DNA of 64,000 nt from Leclercia sp. 29361. Lineage in GTDB: Bacteria > Pseudomonadota > Gammaproteobacteria > Enterobacterales > Enterobacteriaceae. The translations under genes were made by a program, and so were the position numbers. The DNA lies in the NCBI RefSeq assembly GCF_011290365.1, contig NZ_CP049786.1:4154001-4218000 (forward strand), written 5' to 3'. Below the pieces are notes generated by a model, which ran no database searches, was not told the origin of the DNA, and saw only the letters and a program-made list of their open reading frames with translations. Shown here in pieces: positions 30,338-40,830 of the stretch. Every line of letters starts with the position of its first letter. The first letter of the stretch is position 1.

Positions 30338-30377
30338 TCCTGACTCCAGAAAGATTCACAATTTGCGCGCGATAATA

Positions 30378-33236
30378 TCACACTTGTTTTGTTACGCACG
30401 GTTCCACCAGCCACTTCTGCCAGCAGGCCCGCACCAGCTCTCGCTCGGGGTTAAAACAGTCGAGCGGCAGATGGCCCGGCTGCTCCTGCAGGGCCAGGTG
30501 GTGCAACTCATCGCGCAGCGTGGTGTAGGCGCGAGTCAGTGCCAGCGCCTCGTGCTCGTCCATAATGTCGTTTTGCGCCAGCAGCTCCAGAATGCGCACG
30601 TTATCCGACCAGCGGGTGAGCTTCGGCTTGCTGTGCGCGTCCCGCAGCACCAGATACTGGGTAATAAATTCAATGTCGGTGATACCGCCTTCATCGGCTT
30701 TGATATCAAAGCGATCCTTGTGCTTATTACCCAGATGAGCGCGCATCTTCTCGCGCATCTCGCGCACTTCAGTTTGCAGCGTCGGGCCCTCGCGCGTGGC
30801 GGTGAGCACGTCGCGACGAATGGTATCGAACTGCGCGTTCAGCTGCGGATCGCCATACACCACCCGGGCACGCACCAGGGCCTGATGCTCCCAGGTCCAG
30901 GCTTCGTTCTTCTGGTAGTCGGCGAAGGCGTCGGTAGAGGTGACCAGCATGCCCGCCGCCCCGGACGGGCGCAGGCGGGCATCCACTTCATACAGAATGC
31001 CGGACGAGGTCCGGGTGCTGAACAGGTGCATGATGCGCTGGGCGAGGCGCAGGTAGAACTGACGACCGTCGATCTCCCGCTCGCCGTCGGTCATCACATC
31101 TACCGGGCAGTCATGCAGGAAAATCAGATCCAGATCGGAGCTGTAGCCCAGCTCCCAGCCGCCCAGCTTGCCGTAGCCCACCACCGCAAAGCCGCGCCCT
31201 TCGCGATCGGCCAGGTGCTTCGGCTGGCCGTAACGGGCCACCATCTGCACCCACGCCTGATGGACCACCGCATCAATAATCGCTTCCGCCAGCCAGGTTA
31301 AGTGATCGCTCACTTTCATCACCGGCAGGGTTCCGGAGATATCTGCCGCCGCCACGCGCAGCAGCTGCGCCTGCTTAAACTGACGCAGCGCCTCCAGCTG
31401 TTGCTCTTCGTCCTCTTCCGGTACGCGCAGCAGGTACTGGCGCAGCTCGTCGCGATAGGCATCGGTCGCCGTCGGCTGGTAAAGGGTGTTGGGATCGAGC
31501 AGCTCGTCCAGCAGCAGCGGATAGCGCGCCAGCTTGCTGGCAATCATCGGCGAGGCGGCGCAGAGGGAGATCAGGTGCTTCAGCGCCCCGGGGAACTCGC
31601 TGAGCAACTCCAGATAGGTGGTACGGGTGATGATCCCGCTCAGCAGCGGGGTCAGGCGCGACAGGGGTACCGGCGCATCGGCGCGGGAGCAGACGTCGCT
31701 GAGCAGATGCGGCATCAGGTGATCCAGCACCTGGCGGCCGCGCGGGCCGATGGCACGCTTGTTCAGTTCAAGGCGGAAATCGGCAATCAGCGCCACAACC
31801 CGATGGCGATCGTCATCGCTGAGGTGGGTCAGCACCGGAGTAGTGTCGTCCTCCTGCAATGCATCCTGCCACAGCTCGCGCCAGTGCTCGGACAGCTCAT
31901 CATCCTGGGATTCGCTCTCATCGTCGCCGATCAGATCGTTAAAAATGCGCCGCACCGCCGCCATGTGCGCATCCAGCGCGTCGGTCAGCGCCTGCCAGTC
32001 GTCAACGCGCATCCCCCAGGCGAGACGGGCGCGATTGAGCTCATCCCCCGGCAGGGTCTGGGTTTGTTCGTCATTGATGCTCTGGAGCAGGTTTTCCAGT
32101 CGCCGTAAAAAGAGGTAGGCCTCGCGCAGGATCCGGTCATCGCCTTCCGGCAACAGGTTCAACTGAGCGATGGCGGCCAGGGTGGGCAGCAAAGAACGGG
32201 ACTGCAGCGAGGGCTCGCGCCCGCCGCGGATCAGCTGGAACACCTGGACGATAAACTCAATCTCGCGAATGCCGCCCGCCCCCAGCTTGATGTTGTCTTT
32301 CAGGCCGCGACGACGCACTTCCCGGGCAATCATCCCTTTCATGTTACGCAGCGACTGAATAACGCTGAAATCAATGTAGCGACGGAACACGAACGGGCGC
32401 AGCATGGCGCGCAGCTCGTTGGCATACGCATCGCCGGTATCGCCCATGATCCGCGCCTTCACCATCGCGTAGCGTTCCCAGTCGCGGCCCTGCTCCTGGT
32501 AGTAATCTTCCAGTGCAGCATAGCTCAGCACCAGCGGGCCGCTGTCGCCAAACGGGCGCAGGCGCATGTCCACGCGATAGACAAAGCCATCCTGAGTAGG
32601 TTGATCGAGGGCCTTAATCAGCCGCTGCCCCAGCCGGGTAAAGAACTGGGCGTTATCCAGCTCGCGACGTCCGCCGCGGGTGGCACCCTTCTCCGGCCAG
32701 GCGAAGATCAGATCGATATCCGAGGAAAAGTTAAGTTCGCCCCCGCCCAGTTTGCCCATGCCCAGAATCATCAGCGGCTGCGGGGTACCCTCCTCGCTGC
32801 ACGGCGTGCCCCACTCGCGGCAGCAAGCGTCGTACAGCCAGTCCCGGGCGGCAACGATCAGCGTCTCCGCAAGGTGACTTAACTGCTGCAACGTGCTCTC
32901 TTCACTCACCAGCATCAGCGCCTGCGCCCAGGCGATGCGCACCATCACCCGACGGCGGAACTGGCGCAGCACGCGCATCAGCGCGGGTTCATCGCTGATA
33001 TCCACCAGCGCGTCCTGTAACCACTGCGCGTAGTGCTGCCACTCGTCCGCCTGGGGTGGCGAGGCTTCAAGCTCTGCCAGCCAGTCAGGATGGGCGGTGA
33101 CGCTCTCCTGCACAAAATCGCTGAAGGTCAGTACCTGCCGGGCCTGCTCGCTTAATGACGAGGCGGATAATGCTTCCGGCAGACGTTCACATACCGTCTG
33201 CCACTGCTGCTGTAAGGGTGAAGAAAGCGGCATCAT
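30378..33236 (-). CDS. glnE: Bifunctional glutamine synthetase adenylyltransferase/deadenylase
   Basis: GlnE adds or removes AMP on glutamine synthetase to set nitrogen assimilation, under control of PII and glutamine. The 952-residue protein has two nucleotidyltransferase domains: the N-terminal deadenylase with [18 protein letters not shown] (about residues 173-190) and the C-terminal adenylylase with [18 protein letters not shown] (about 690). A central regulatory region lies between them. It ends six residues or so later than E. coli GlnE (PCVTKQV tail), a minor difference. It lies between ygiF and hldE on the same strand. Confidence 0.97.
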   Translation of the reverse strand: MMPLSSPLQQQWQTVCERLPEALSASSLSEQARQVLTFSDFVQESVTAHPDWLAELEASPPQADEWQHYAQWLQDALVDISDEPALMRVLRQFRRRVMVRIAWAQALMLVSEESTLQQLSHLAETLIVAARDWLYDACCREWGTPCSEEGTPQPLMILGMGKLGGGELNFSSDIDLIFAWPEKGATRGGRRELDNAQFFTRLGQRLIKALDQPTQDGFVYRVDMRLRPFGDSGPLVLSYAALEDYYQEQGRDWERYAMVKARIMGDTGDAYANELRAMLRPFVFRRYIDFSVIQSLRNMKGMIAREVRRRGLKDNIKLGAGGIREIEFIVQVFQLIRGGREPSLQSRSLLPTLAAIAQLNLLPEGDDRILREAYLFLRRLENLLQSINDEQTQTLPGDELNRARLAWGMRVDDWQALTDALDAHMAAVRRIFNDLIGDDESESQDDELSEHWRELWQDALQEDDTTPVLTHLSDDDRHRVVALIADFRLELNKRAIGPRGRQVLDHLMPHLLSDVCSRADAPVPLSRLTPLLSGIITRTTYLELLSEFPGALKHLISLCAASPMIASKLARYPLLLDELLDPNTLYQPTATDAYRDELRQYLLRVPEEDEEQQLEALRQFKQAQLLRVAAADISGTLPVMKVSDHLTWLAEAIIDAVVHQAWVQMVARYGQPKHLADREGRGFAVVGYGKLGGWELGYSSDLDLIFLHDCPVDVMTDGEREIDGRQFYLRLAQRIMHLFSTRTSSGILYEVDARLRPSGAAGMLVTSTDAFADYQKNEAWTWEHQALVRARVVYGDPQLNAQFDTIRRDVLTATREGPTLQTEVREMREKMRAHLGNKHKDRFDIKADEGGITDIEFITQYLVLRDAHSKPKLTRWSDNVRILELLAQNDIMDEHEALALTRAYTTLRDELHHLALQEQPGHLPLDCFNPERELVRACWQKWLVEPCVTKQV

Positions 33237-33254
33237 GGGGGTTCCTTGCCTGCG

Positions 33255-34556
33255 TTAACGTTTTCCGCTGTGCAGCCAGAATGGCTCCTGCGAAATGGCT
33301 TCGTTGCGGAAATGCTCAATTTCAATGTGCTGGCGGGTCTTAATGGCATACAGCAGCCCTTGCCAGTTCTCCAGCCATGCGCGGGCGACCGGCCCGTCAT
33401 AGGCCCCTGCCAGCAGCAGGATGCTGTCGATATTGCGCGCCAGCCGGATCAGCTGATCGCCATACTGATCGCCCAGCGGATGACCGAAAATGGTTTTCAG
33501 TTCAGCGGCGTGGCGGGAGAGGTGGATATCGGCAAAACGCTTAAAGGAGTCGTCGATTTTGGCCTGCGCCTTCGCATCGAGGAAGGTGCGCCAGCCGCGA
33601 TTGATCAGGAACTCGGTCAGGGTCAGTTTCGCCGTCGCGGTTTGCGGGCTGTAGATCGCCGTCTCAGCAGAGACCTCAGAGGCCATCAGGGCTTCAACCT
33701 GGGTCAGCAGATCACGTAAGTGAGCGCTAGCTTTACGCGGCACAATGCCACCGAACAGCGTCAGGCTGTGACGCACCAGCGCCATCGCCGCCTGCACCTC
33801 GGCTTTCGCCCCCTTCACGCCGCGGACCCACAGCTCCTCGTGGTATTGCCACTGGCTCAGCGCCAGCTCCAGCGAGGCTTCAAAGCCCTGCTCGACAGAG
33901 GATTTTGGCGCAACGCGCAGAATCTCGGTCGGCTTCAGAACACGCGGAGCATTGCCCTGGGCCAGATGATAGCCGCGGGCGGCTTTGCTCAGGCTGCCCT
34001 GGCGCAGGCCGCTCAGCGTCACCAGCTTGCGGGCCAGCTTCAGCACGTCATAGGCGTGGCCTTCCAGCAGCTCCAGCTCCAGCTCGCAGATCGGCTCCTG
34101 GAACTCACCGGCTTTCACTTCTCCCAGGTCGAGGGCGATTTCGATCCGGCTTTTACCTTCGTTCACCAGCCACTTCTCGCGCCAGAAATCGGTGCTGAAC
34201 AGCGGGTTAACGCGCTCCGCCAAATCGTCAGGGAGTTGGCCTTCCGGCCACACTTCCGCCGGGAAACGCGCCAGCTCCAGCTCAGGCTGGCTGATATCGA
34301 TGTTGTATTCCGGGCGCTGATGCAGGCCGCCGACAACGCGGCCGCCGATTTTCATGGTCATCTCGTAGCGTCCGTCCACGCCACGGATACGCAGACCCCG
34401 GTCATGACGGCGCAGCCACAGGTCCTGGGTTTCGTAATAGATGTTGAGCAGTTGCACCGGAGCGTGATGCTCGCCGGTCAGCTGATGCAGATGAGTTCGC
34501 AGCGCATCGACGCTGCCGTTTTCAACGATAAACTTTAATTCGATTTCCTGAGCCAT
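33255..34556 (-). CDS. ygiF: Inorganic triphosphatase YgiF (CYTH-CHAD)
   Basis: YgiF hydrolyses inorganic tripolyphosphate. The N-terminal CYTH domain (about 1-200) begins with the signature EIELKF and forms a tunnel lined with charged residues. The C-terminal CHAD domain (about 215-430) is helical with conserved histidines (VRHSLTLFGGIVPRK), thought to bind polyphosphate. The 433 residues equal the E. coli length. It is first of the ygiF-glnE-hldE set and divergent from ygiM. Confidence 0.95.
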   Translation of the reverse strand: MAQEIELKFIVENGSVDALRTHLHQLTGEHHAPVQLLNIYYETQDLWLRRHDRGLRIRGVDGRYEMTMKIGGRVVGGLHQRPEYNIDISQPELELARFPAEVWPEGQLPDDLAERVNPLFSTDFWREKWLVNEGKSRIEIALDLGEVKAGEFQEPICELELELLEGHAYDVLKLARKLVTLSGLRQGSLSKAARGYHLAQGNAPRVLKPTEILRVAPKSSVEQGFEASLELALSQWQYHEELWVRGVKGAKAEVQAAMALVRHSLTLFGGIVPRKASAHLRDLLTQVEALMASEVSAETAIYSPQTATAKLTLTEFLINRGWRTFLDAKAQAKIDDSFKRFADIHLSRHAAELKTIFGHPLGDQYGDQLIRLARNIDSILLLAGAYDGPVARAWLENWQGLLYAIKTRQHIEIEHFRNEAISQEPFWLHSGKR

Positions 34557-34794
34557 GGCCTTGTTCTTTTGATTGCAATATCGTGGGGTAAATTACGGCG
34601 AACTTACTCGCCACTTTTTTGTCAGTAGATAGTATTTTGCGCCAGATTGCCACGCAATGGGCAATTTGACGGGCGTAAAGTTTGCTACAGTGGCCAACAG
34701 AGCACAGAGGATTCCGAATGCTGACGAATCCTTTGAGCCTGAAGTCTGTTTCCACTAATATCGTTCCACTTTTCATGAAAATAACGACTGCCTG

Positions 34795-35415
34795 ATGCCT
34801 AAATTACGCCTGATCGGACTGACATTACTTGCTTTAAGCGCCGCGACCGTGGTCCACGCAGAAGAGAAGCGCTACGTTTCTGACGAACTGAACACCTGGG
34901 TACGCAGTGGTCCGGGTGACAATTATCGCCTCGTGGGTACGATTAATGCCGGCGAGGAAGTGGTGCTGTTGCAGAGCAACGCGGAATCCAACTACGGCCA
35001 GGTGCGCGACAGCAGCGGCCGTACCGCCTGGATCCCCCTGAAAGAGCTTAGCACCGACCCGAGCCTGCGCACCCGCGTGCCGGATCTGGAAAACCAGGTC
35101 AAAACCCTGACTGACAAGCTGACCAATATCGACGCCACCTGGAACCAGCGCACCGCTGAAATGCAGCAGAAAGTGGCTCAGAGCGACGGGGTGATCAACG
35201 GTCTCAAAGATGAGAACCAGAAGCTGAAGAACGAGCTGATCGTCGCCCAGAAAAAGGTGAGCGCGGCCAACCTGCAGCTGGATGACAAACAGCGCACCAT
35301 CATCATGCAATGGTTTATGTATGGCGGTGGCGTGCTGGGGATGGGTCTGCTGCTGGGTCTGGTGCTGCCACATCTGGTGCCGAGCCGTAAACGTAAAGAC
35401 CGTTGGATGAACTAA
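34795..35415 (+). CDS. ygiM: YgiM, SH3-domain inner membrane protein
   Basis: YgiM is a 206-residue envelope protein of unknown role. A signal peptide ([20 protein letters not shown]) ends near VHAEE, a bacterial SH3 domain spans about 25-95 ([20 protein letters not shown]), a coiled coil spans about 95-165, and a C-terminal membrane helix ([18 protein letters not shown]) is followed by a basic tail. This predicts a periplasmic SH3 domain anchored at the C-terminus. It is co-directional with cca, 61 bp upstream of its GTG. Confidence 0.92.
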   Translation: MPKLRLIGLTLLALSAATVVHAEEKRYVSDELNTWVRSGPGDNYRLVGTINAGEEVVLLQSNAESNYGQVRDSSGRTAWIPLKELSTDPSLRTRVPDLENQVKTLTDKLTNIDATWNQRTAEMQQKVAQSDGVINGLKDENQKLKNELIVAQKKVSAANLQLDDKQRTIIMQWFMYGGGVLGMGLLLGLVLPHLVPSRKRKDRWMN

Positions 35416-35476
35416 GTCGCCATCTCTGCCACACTTACGTATTATTTTGCCAATATTTGATACGGGAGAGTGTGGC

Positions 35477-36718
35477 GTGAAGATTTATCTGGTCGGTGGT
35501 GCGGTTCGTGATGCGTTGTTAGGTCTGCCGGTCAAAGATAAAGACTGGGTGGTGGTGGGAGCCACCCCTCAGGCAATGCTCGACGCGGGTTACCAGCAGG
35601 TAGGCCGCGATTTCCCTGTGTTTCTGCACCCGCAAAGCCGCCAGGAGTACGCTCTGGCGCGTACCGAACGTAAATCCGGCGTCGGCTATACCGGGTTTAC
35701 CTGCCATGCCGACCCTGACGTTACCCTCGAAGAGGATTTGCAGCGTCGGGATCTGACCATCAATGCCCTCGCGCAGGATGAAAACGGCCATATCATCGAT
35801 GCCTACGGCGGTCAACAGGATCTGCAAAACCGCATCCTGCGCCATGTTTCCCCGGCCTTCTCTGAAGATCCGCTCCGCGTACTGCGCGTGGCGCGCTTTG
35901 CAGCGCGCTATGCCCATCTGAGCTTCCGTATCGCCGACGAAACCATGGCACTGATGACGGCGATGACCGACGCGGGCGAGCTGGAACACCTCACCCCGGA
36001 GCGCGTGTGGAAAGAGACGGAGAATGCGCTCACCACCCGTAATCCGCAGGTTTACTTCCAGGTGCTGCGCGACTGCGGAGCGCTCAAAGTGCTGTTCCCG
36101 GAACTGGACGCGCTGTTTGGCGTGCCAGCCCCGGCGAAGTGGCACCCGGAAATTGATACCGGCATCCACACCCTGATGACCCTGAGCATGGCGGCGATGC
36201 TCAGCCCGGAGGTGGACGTGCGCTTCGCCACCCTCTGCCACGATCTCGGCAAAGGCTTAACGCCACCCGAACTCTGGCCACGTCATCACGGCCACGGCCC
36301 GGCGGGGGTCAGACTGGTTGAACGGGTTTGCCAGCGCATGCGGGTGCCGAACGAGATCCGCGATCTGGCGAAGCTGGTCGCCGAGTTCCATGACCTGATC
36401 CACACCTTCCCGATCCTCAAACCGGCCACCATCGTGAAGTTGTTCGACAGCATTGACGCCTGGCGCAAGCCGCAGCGCGTGGAGCAGATCGCCCTGACCA
36501 GCGAAGCCGACGTGCGCGGGCGCACCGGGTTTGAAGCCAACGACTATCCGCAGGGGCGACTGTTGCGTGAAGCCTGGGAGGTGGCGAAAGCCGTGCCGAC
36601 GCAAGCGGTGATCGAGGCCGGATTTAAAGGGCCAGAGATTCGGGAAGAGTTAACAAAACGACGGATTCAGGCAGTAGCGGACTGGAAGGAACAGCGTTGC
36701 CCTCAGCCGAAAGACTGA
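35477..36718 (+). CDS. cca: CCA tRNA nucleotidyltransferase / multifunctional Cca
   Basis: Cca builds or repairs the 3'-CCA end of tRNAs; the enterobacterial form also has phosphatase and 2',3'-cyclic phosphodiesterase activity. The start is GTG at 35477 (translated [16 protein letters not shown]) behind GGGAGAG, giving 413 residues; the longer frame from 35447 is not supported by the family. The nucleotidyltransferase head shows GGAVRD and the metal pair DKDW (Asp21, Asp23), then [11 protein letters not shown]. The C-terminal HD domain shows HTLMTL and CHDLGKG. Confidence 0.96.
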   Translation: MKIYLVGGAVRDALLGLPVKDKDWVVVGATPQAMLDAGYQQVGRDFPVFLHPQSRQEYALARTERKSGVGYTGFTCHADPDVTLEEDLQRRDLTINALAQDENGHIIDAYGGQQDLQNRILRHVSPAFSEDPLRVLRVARFAARYAHLSFRIADETMALMTAMTDAGELEHLTPERVWKETENALTTRNPQVYFQVLRDCGALKVLFPELDALFGVPAPAKWHPEIDTGIHTLMTLSMAAMLSPEVDVRFATLCHDLGKGLTPPELWPRHHGHGPAGVRLVERVCQRMRVPNEIRDLAKLVAEFHDLIHTFPILKPATIVKLFDSIDAWRKPQRVEQIALTSEADVRGRTGFEANDYPQGRLLREAWEVAKAVPTQAVIEAGFKGPEIREELTKRRIQAVADWKEQRCPQPKD

Positions 36719-36721
36719 GGG
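36700..36721. terminator. Hairpin between convergent cca and uppP
   Basis: Perfect 7-bp stem CCCTCAG/CTGAGGG spanning the cca stop; no T tract follows in either direction, so its terminator strength is doubtful. Confidence 0.4.
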
Positions 36722-36731
36722 CAGTGAGTCA

Positions 36732-37550
36732 TCAGAAGAAGACCACGTAAACCGCGGCCGCCACGATAAAGCGATAGATGGCGAACGGGATAAACGAGAT
36801 CCGCTTGATCAGCTGCAGGAAGGTTTTAATGGCGATCAGCGCCACGATAAACGCAGTGATAAAGCCCACGGCAAACATCGGGATGTCGGCCGCCGTCAGG
36901 AAGTGGTAGCTCTTATAGAGATCGAGCGCGGTCGCCCCCATCATCATCGGCACCGCCAGCAGGAACGAGAACTCCGAGGCCGCATAGCGGCTCACGCCCA
37001 CCAGCATCCCGCCGGAAATGGTCGCTCCGGAACGGGAGAAGCCCGGCCACAGTGCCAGACACTGGAAGCAGCCAATCATAAACGCCTGGCGGTAGGTCAT
37101 ATCATCCAGACCCGGCGCGCGTGGCTCTTTTGGCTTGAACAGCTCGGCGGCAATCAGCAGGAAACCACCCACCACCAGCGCGTACATCACGTTAATCGGG
37201 TTGAACAGCGATTTGATGGTGTCGTGCAACACCAGCCCCAGCACCACCGCCGGGATCATCCCAAGCAGAATGTGCAGCAGCGTTAAGCGCCCTTTGCCGG
37301 TGCCTTCATGGGGCGGGTGGCCAAAGTGAATGCCAATCAGCCCGAACAGACGGCGCCAGAACATCACCACCACTGCCAGAATGGATCCTAACTGGATCAC
37401 CACCTCAAAGGTTTTCGCCGTTTCGCCTTCGAAGCCCAGCAGATGGCCAACAATAATCATATGGCCCGTACTGGAAACCGGCAGAAACTCTGTCAATCCT
37501 TCGACCACACCCAGTATTGCTGCCACCAGCAGGGAGTGCATATCGCTCAT
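36732..37550 (-). CDS. uppP: Undecaprenyl-diphosphate phosphatase (BacA)
   Basis: UppP removes a phosphate from undecaprenyl pyrophosphate to recycle the lipid carrier for peptidoglycan and O-antigen; overproduction gives bacitracin resistance. The ORF gives 272-273 residues with about eight membrane helices. Active-site motifs are [14 protein letters not shown] and [14 protein letters not shown] chose the second of two tandem ATGs (37550, MSDMHSLLV), which matches E. coli. It follows the folB terminator on the same strand. Confidence 0.96.
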   Translation of the reverse strand: MSDMHSLLVAAILGVVEGLTEFLPVSSTGHMIIVGHLLGFEGETAKTFEVVIQLGSILAVVVMFWRRLFGLIGIHFGHPPHEGTGKGRLTLLHILLGMIPAVVLGLVLHDTIKSLFNPINVMYALVVGGFLLIAAELFKPKEPRAPGLDDMTYRQAFMIGCFQCLALWPGFSRSGATISGGMLVGVSRYAASEFSFLLAVPMMMGATALDLYKSYHFLTAADIPMFAVGFITAFIVALIAIKTFLQLIKRISFIPFAIYRFIVAAAVYVVFF

Positions 37551-37572
37551 CAATAAACCCCTAAAAAGACAG

Positions 37573-37600
37573 AAAAAAACGGGTTACCCAGGGGGTAACC
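37573..37600 (-). terminator. Terminator of folB
   Basis: On the minus strand, GGTTACCC/GGGTAACC with a 3-base loop is followed by CGTTTTTTT. It separates folB from uppP. Confidence 0.85.
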
Positions 37601-37656
37601 GCAGAATGAACAGCTGTAAGACTGATTTAACAGGAATTGGTTTAACGATGATACCG

Positions 37657-38025
37657 TTAAATATTTCCTTTCAGATTTTGGCTACGCTCAATGATAACGC
37701 CCACATTGGCCGCCCGCGCCACCGCGCCCGGCTTGCTGACTTTGATGCGCACCCACGGGGAATTAAAGCGGCTGAGCAGCAGTTCCGCCACCTCTTCCGC
37801 CACGCGTTCCACCAGCGCAAAACGCTGCCCTTCCACGTGGCTGATGACCGTTTCGCTGACGTCGGCATAGCTCAGACAGTCGTTCACATCATCGCTTTTC
37901 GCGGCGGCGACGTTATCCCAGCCCATTTCGATATCGAACACTAACTTCTGTTCGATGGTCTGTTCCCAGTCATACACCCCGATAGTGGTGATTACCGAAA
38001 GTTGCTCTATAAATACTATATCCAT
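37657..38025 (-). CDS. folB: Dihydroneopterin aldolase
   Basis: FolB converts 7,8-dihydroneopterin to 6-hydroxymethyl-7,8-dihydropterin and glycolaldehyde in folate synthesis, and also epimerises the substrate. The start at 38025 ([20 protein letters not shown]) gives 122 residues as in E. coli. Conserved features are the substrate Tyr in SYADVSE, the glutamate in [12 protein letters not shown] and the catalytic lysine in [11 protein letters not shown]. It is divergent from plsY, 107 bp away. Confidence 0.96.
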   Translation of the reverse strand: MDIVFIEQLSVITTIGVYDWEQTIEQKLVFDIEMGWDNVAAAKSDDVNDCLSYADVSETVISHVEGQRFALVERVAEEVAELLLSRFNSPWVRIKVSKPGAVARAANVGVIIERSQNLKGNI

Positions 38026-38132
38026 CACGACCTGCCTGGTTTTTGGCTAAACCGGATACCACTCCCGGCGAATTATGCGTATTATCCACAGATGCTAAGT
38101 ACAAAACGATATTTTCAAAACGGAACAGCGTT

Positions 38133-38747
38133 ATGAGTGCAATCGCGCCTGGAATGATCCTCCTTGCTTACCTTTGCGGCTCAATTTCCAGCGCCATTCT
38201 GGTCTGCCGTATCGCCGGGTTACCTGACCCACGCGAGAGTGGTTCCGGGAATCCGGGGGCGACCAATGTACTACGAATTGGCGGCAAAGGAGCAGCCGTA
38301 GCGGTTCTGATTTTTGACGTCCTGAAAGGCATGCTTCCCGTCTGGGGCGCGTATGCGCTGGGCGTTACGCCATTCTGGCTGGGGCTGATTGCTATCGCCG
38401 CCTGTCTGGGCCACATCTGGCCGGTATTCTTCGGTTTCAAAGGCGGTAAAGGCGTGGCCACCGCATTTGGTGCCATCGCCCCTATTGGCTGGGATCTCAC
38501 CGGCGTGATGGCCGGCACCTGGCTGCTCAGCGTATTGCTCAGCGGTTACTCCTCCCTTGGCGCCATCGTCAGCGCGCTGATTGCCCCGTTTTACGTCTGG
38601 TGGTTCAAACCCCAGTTCACCTTCCCGGTGTCGATGCTCTCCTGCCTGATCCTGTTGCGTCATCATGACAACATCCAGCGCCTGTGGCGTCATCAGGAGA
38701 CTAAAATCTGGTCGAAGCTGAAGAGAAAGAAGAAAGAGCCTCAGTAG
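38133..38747 (+). CDS. plsY: Glycerol-3-phosphate acyltransferase PlsY
   Basis: PlsY (YgiH) acylates glycerol-3-phosphate from acyl-phosphate in the inner membrane as the first step of phospholipid synthesis. The start at 38133 ([20 protein letters not shown]) gives 204 residues, one fewer than E. coli. Five membrane helices are predicted, with the three conserved cytoplasmic motifs [29 protein letters not shown] and the [10 protein letters not shown] loop. In E. coli the next genes are the ttd tartrate genes; here an MFS gene and urease follow. Confidence 0.96.
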   Translation: MSAIAPGMILLAYLCGSISSAILVCRIAGLPDPRESGSGNPGATNVLRIGGKGAAVAVLIFDVLKGMLPVWGAYALGVTPFWLGLIAIAACLGHIWPVFFGFKGGKGVATAFGAIAPIGWDLTGVMAGTWLLSVLLSGYSSLGAIVSALIAPFYVWWFKPQFTFPVSMLSCLILLRHHDNIQRLWRHQETKIWSKLKRKKKEPQ

Positions 38748-38856
38748 CGCCCTTTCGCCTTCACCCCTTAGTTATGCCTTATAACCAAATGTGATTTAGA
38801 TCGTTTTCTTGCTGTGAGTACTCTTTTTGTTCGTACAGCCAACACAACATAAGAAA

Positions 38857-40323
38857 ATGACAGAGATCGCAGATCCAACCTCACTTGCAACGGCAGGAAA
38901 CACTCCCGACGGGGAGATCAAATGGGTCCGCAACGCGGCGGACGTCACCCAACTGGTAAACGAAGGCTCACAGGGCCGGGCCAATGCGCGTATCGTCATC
39001 GGGATCGCCCTTGGCGGTATCTTTCTCGATGCCTACGACCTGGGTGCGCTGGCGTTCGGCATCAAAGACATTACCCGCGAGTTCAACCTCACCCCCGCAG
39101 GCACCGGCATGGTGGCCTCAGCCATCACCTTCGGTGCGATTGTCGGGGCGCTGATTGGCGGCTACCTGACGGATAAAATCGGGCGCTACCGGGTCTTTAT
39201 GGCCGACATGGTGTTCTTCGTGGTCGCGGCCATCGCCTGTGCCTTTGCCCCGAACGAGTACGTGCTGGCCGGGGCGCGCTTTGTGATGGGTCTGGGCGTG
39301 GGGATCGATCTCCCCGTGGCGATGGCCTTCTTAAGCGAGTTCGCGAAGCTGAAAGGCCCCGGCAACAAAGCCGCCAGCGTCGCCATGTGGTGCCCTACCT
39401 GGTATGCCGCGATCAGCATTTCGTATCTGCTGGTGCTCTTCTTCTATAGCGTATTGCCAGAGACGCACAGCGACTGGCTGTGGCGAATTATCCTCGGCTT
39501 TGGGGCGATCCCCGCGCTGGTGATCATTGCCATCCGCAGTCGGTATATGAGCGAATCCCCGGTTTGGGCAGCGAATCAGGGCAACCTGAAAGAGGCGGCA
39601 GCGATCCTGCGCAAGGCGTATAACATTAATGCCCACGTGCCGCAGGAGGCGCTCGATCAGCCCGCCCCGGTGGTGAACAAAGCCAGCTGGGGTAACTACC
39701 TGAATCTGTTCCGCGGGGTTTATCTGCGCCGCACTACCCTGGCCACGCTGCTGTCGATTTTCTCGTCCTTCGCCTATAACGCGGTGGCCTTTGGCCTGCC
39801 GGTGATTATCTCCAGCTTCTTTGTGCAGTCGATGCTGACCACCATACTCATTTCGCTGGCCCTGAACCTGCTGTTCGCCTTTGTCGGCGGTCTGCTGGCG
39901 GTGCGGCTGGTGCCGCGTTTTGGCGCATGGCGGATGTCACTGGGAGGTTATACCTGCCAGCTGATTGCCCTGCTGGTGCTGGCGATTATCGGTCGTCCGG
40001 AAGGCGCCGCAGAGGGGGTTACGGCGGTGGCGATGCTGGCTCTGTTCCTCTTTGGCCAGGGCTTTGGGCCGGGGGCGCATACGATGACCTTTGCCTCGCT
40101 CAGCTACCCGACCTCGCTGCGCGGTGTGGGTGTGGGGCTGAACCAGACGCTGATGCGCAGCAGCTCGACGCTGTCGCTGTTTATGTTCCCGCTGCTGGTG
40201 GCCTCGATGGATACGGCTGTTTTCTGGGTGATTGCCCTGGCGCCGTTGATTGGGTTGGTTTCGCTGCTGGCGATCCGCTGGGAACCGTCCGGGTATGATA
40301 TTGATGCGGAGGATTACCGGTAA
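38857..40323 (+). CDS. MFS transporter, metabolite/sugar porter type
   Basis: A 488-residue major facilitator transporter with about 12 membrane helices. The signature loop GGYLTDKIGRYRVFM after helix 2, and DAYDLGALAFGIKDIT in helix 1, match the metabolite:H+ and sugar-porter group (acidic first helix, YgcS/YaaU-like), not the DASS-type tartrate antiporter TtdT found at this site in E. coli. The N-terminal tail of about 45 residues is hydrophilic. The ATG at 38857 is favoured over the in-frame TTG at 38827, though the ribosome site is weak. The substrate cannot be read; proximity to urease does not prove a link because a strong hairpin and 500 bp intervene. Confidence 0.8.
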   Translation: MTEIADPTSLATAGNTPDGEIKWVRNAADVTQLVNEGSQGRANARIVIGIALGGIFLDAYDLGALAFGIKDITREFNLTPAGTGMVASAITFGAIVGALIGGYLTDKIGRYRVFMADMVFFVVAAIACAFAPNEYVLAGARFVMGLGVGIDLPVAMAFLSEFAKLKGPGNKAASVAMWCPTWYAAISISYLLVLFFYSVLPETHSDWLWRIILGFGAIPALVIIAIRSRYMSESPVWAANQGNLKEAAAILRKAYNINAHVPQEALDQPAPVVNKASWGNYLNLFRGVYLRRTTLATLLSIFSSFAYNAVAFGLPVIISSFFVQSMLTTILISLALNLLFAFVGGLLAVRLVPRFGAWRMSLGGYTCQLIALLVLAIIGRPEGAAEGVTAVAMLALFLFGQGFGPGAHTMTFASLSYPTSLRGVGVGLNQTLMRSSSTLSLFMFPLLVASMDTAVFWVIALAPLIGLVSLLAIRWEPSGYDIDAEDYR

Positions 40324-40367
40324 GGTATTACCTGTCTGGTAAGGCATTATGTAGCAGGAGTGGAATA

Positions 40368-40411
40368 GTTCCGTTCACCTCATGTCCAGCAGAATATGAA
40401 ATGAACGGAAC
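40368..40411. repeat. 10-bp inverted repeat downstream of MFS gene
   Basis: GTTCCGTTCA at 40368-40377 and its exact inverse TGAACGGAAC at 40402-40411 flank 24 bases. It lies just before the larger hairpin at 40422 and may belong to the same mobile or structural RNA element. Confidence 0.55.
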
Positions 40412-40421
40412 CTGTGAACGT

Positions 40422-40450
40422 GATAAGGGGGCCACCGCGGCCCCCTTATC
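40422..40450 (+). terminator. Strong 12-bp hairpin after MFS gene
   Basis: GATAAGGGGGCC and its perfect inverse GGCCCCCTTATC around a 5-base loop form a very stable stem. No T run follows, so it may act as a terminator with a weak tract, or be the head of the repeated noncoding element that follows. Confidence 0.6.
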
Positions 40451-40651
40451 AATCCCCGCGGCCCCGCGACGAAATCGGTGCTTCGCACTACGCTCACCTC
40501 CCGACCTGACGCCTGCGGTCGGCTCAACTCGACATCCTGTCTCGATTCGCCTCTGGCCGCCATCCCTGGCGTCCAGCCCTTGTCATCCGGTCTCCGGTTC
40601 GCCGATTTCAGCGGGGACTCAACACCCGTGCCATATTCAGGCGACGGAGAA
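40451..40651. repeat. Hairpin-rich noncoding element, probable dispersed repeat
   Basis: About 200 bases, GC-rich, with several short inverted pairs in series (for example CGACC..GGTCG, TCGA..TCGA around ACATCCTGTC, TGGCCGCCA near TGGCG). Open frames crossing it on both strands have no codon bias or ribosome site. I take it for a dispersed intergenic repeat family of enterobacteria that is often mistaken for small ORFs. This is recollection plus inference. The remainder of 40324-40830 holds only the hairpins listed and a BIME. Confidence 0.45.
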
Positions 40652-40735
40652 GCCGGGTGGCGGCTGCGCCTTACCCGGCCTACAAACCCACAACATGCAC
40701 GACCTGTAGGCCCGGCAAGCGCAGCGCCGCCGGGC
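40652..40735. repeat. BIME: two inverted REP units
   Basis: REP unit GCCGGGTGGCGGCTGCGCC followed 60 bases on by an inverted, slightly diverged unit ending CGCAGCGCCGCCGGGC, in the gap before ureD. Confidence 0.88.
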
Positions 40736-40830
40736 AATGCCGCCTCCCATCCATAAGTGACTCATATGACAGCCTTCATTTCCGCCAGGGCATACTAAAA
40801 AAATCCCGACGGCGAGCAGATGGATGAAGC

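Noticed and set aside
38857-40323. TtdT tartrate antiporter
   Set aside because: Sequence is an MFS porter (GGYLTDKIGRYR), not a DASS-family antiporter, and the ttdAB dehydratase genes are absent.
40375-40737. 120-residue minus-strand open frame in the ureD upstream gap
   Set aside because: Crosses hairpins and a REP pair, has no ribosome site; treated as a repeat element.
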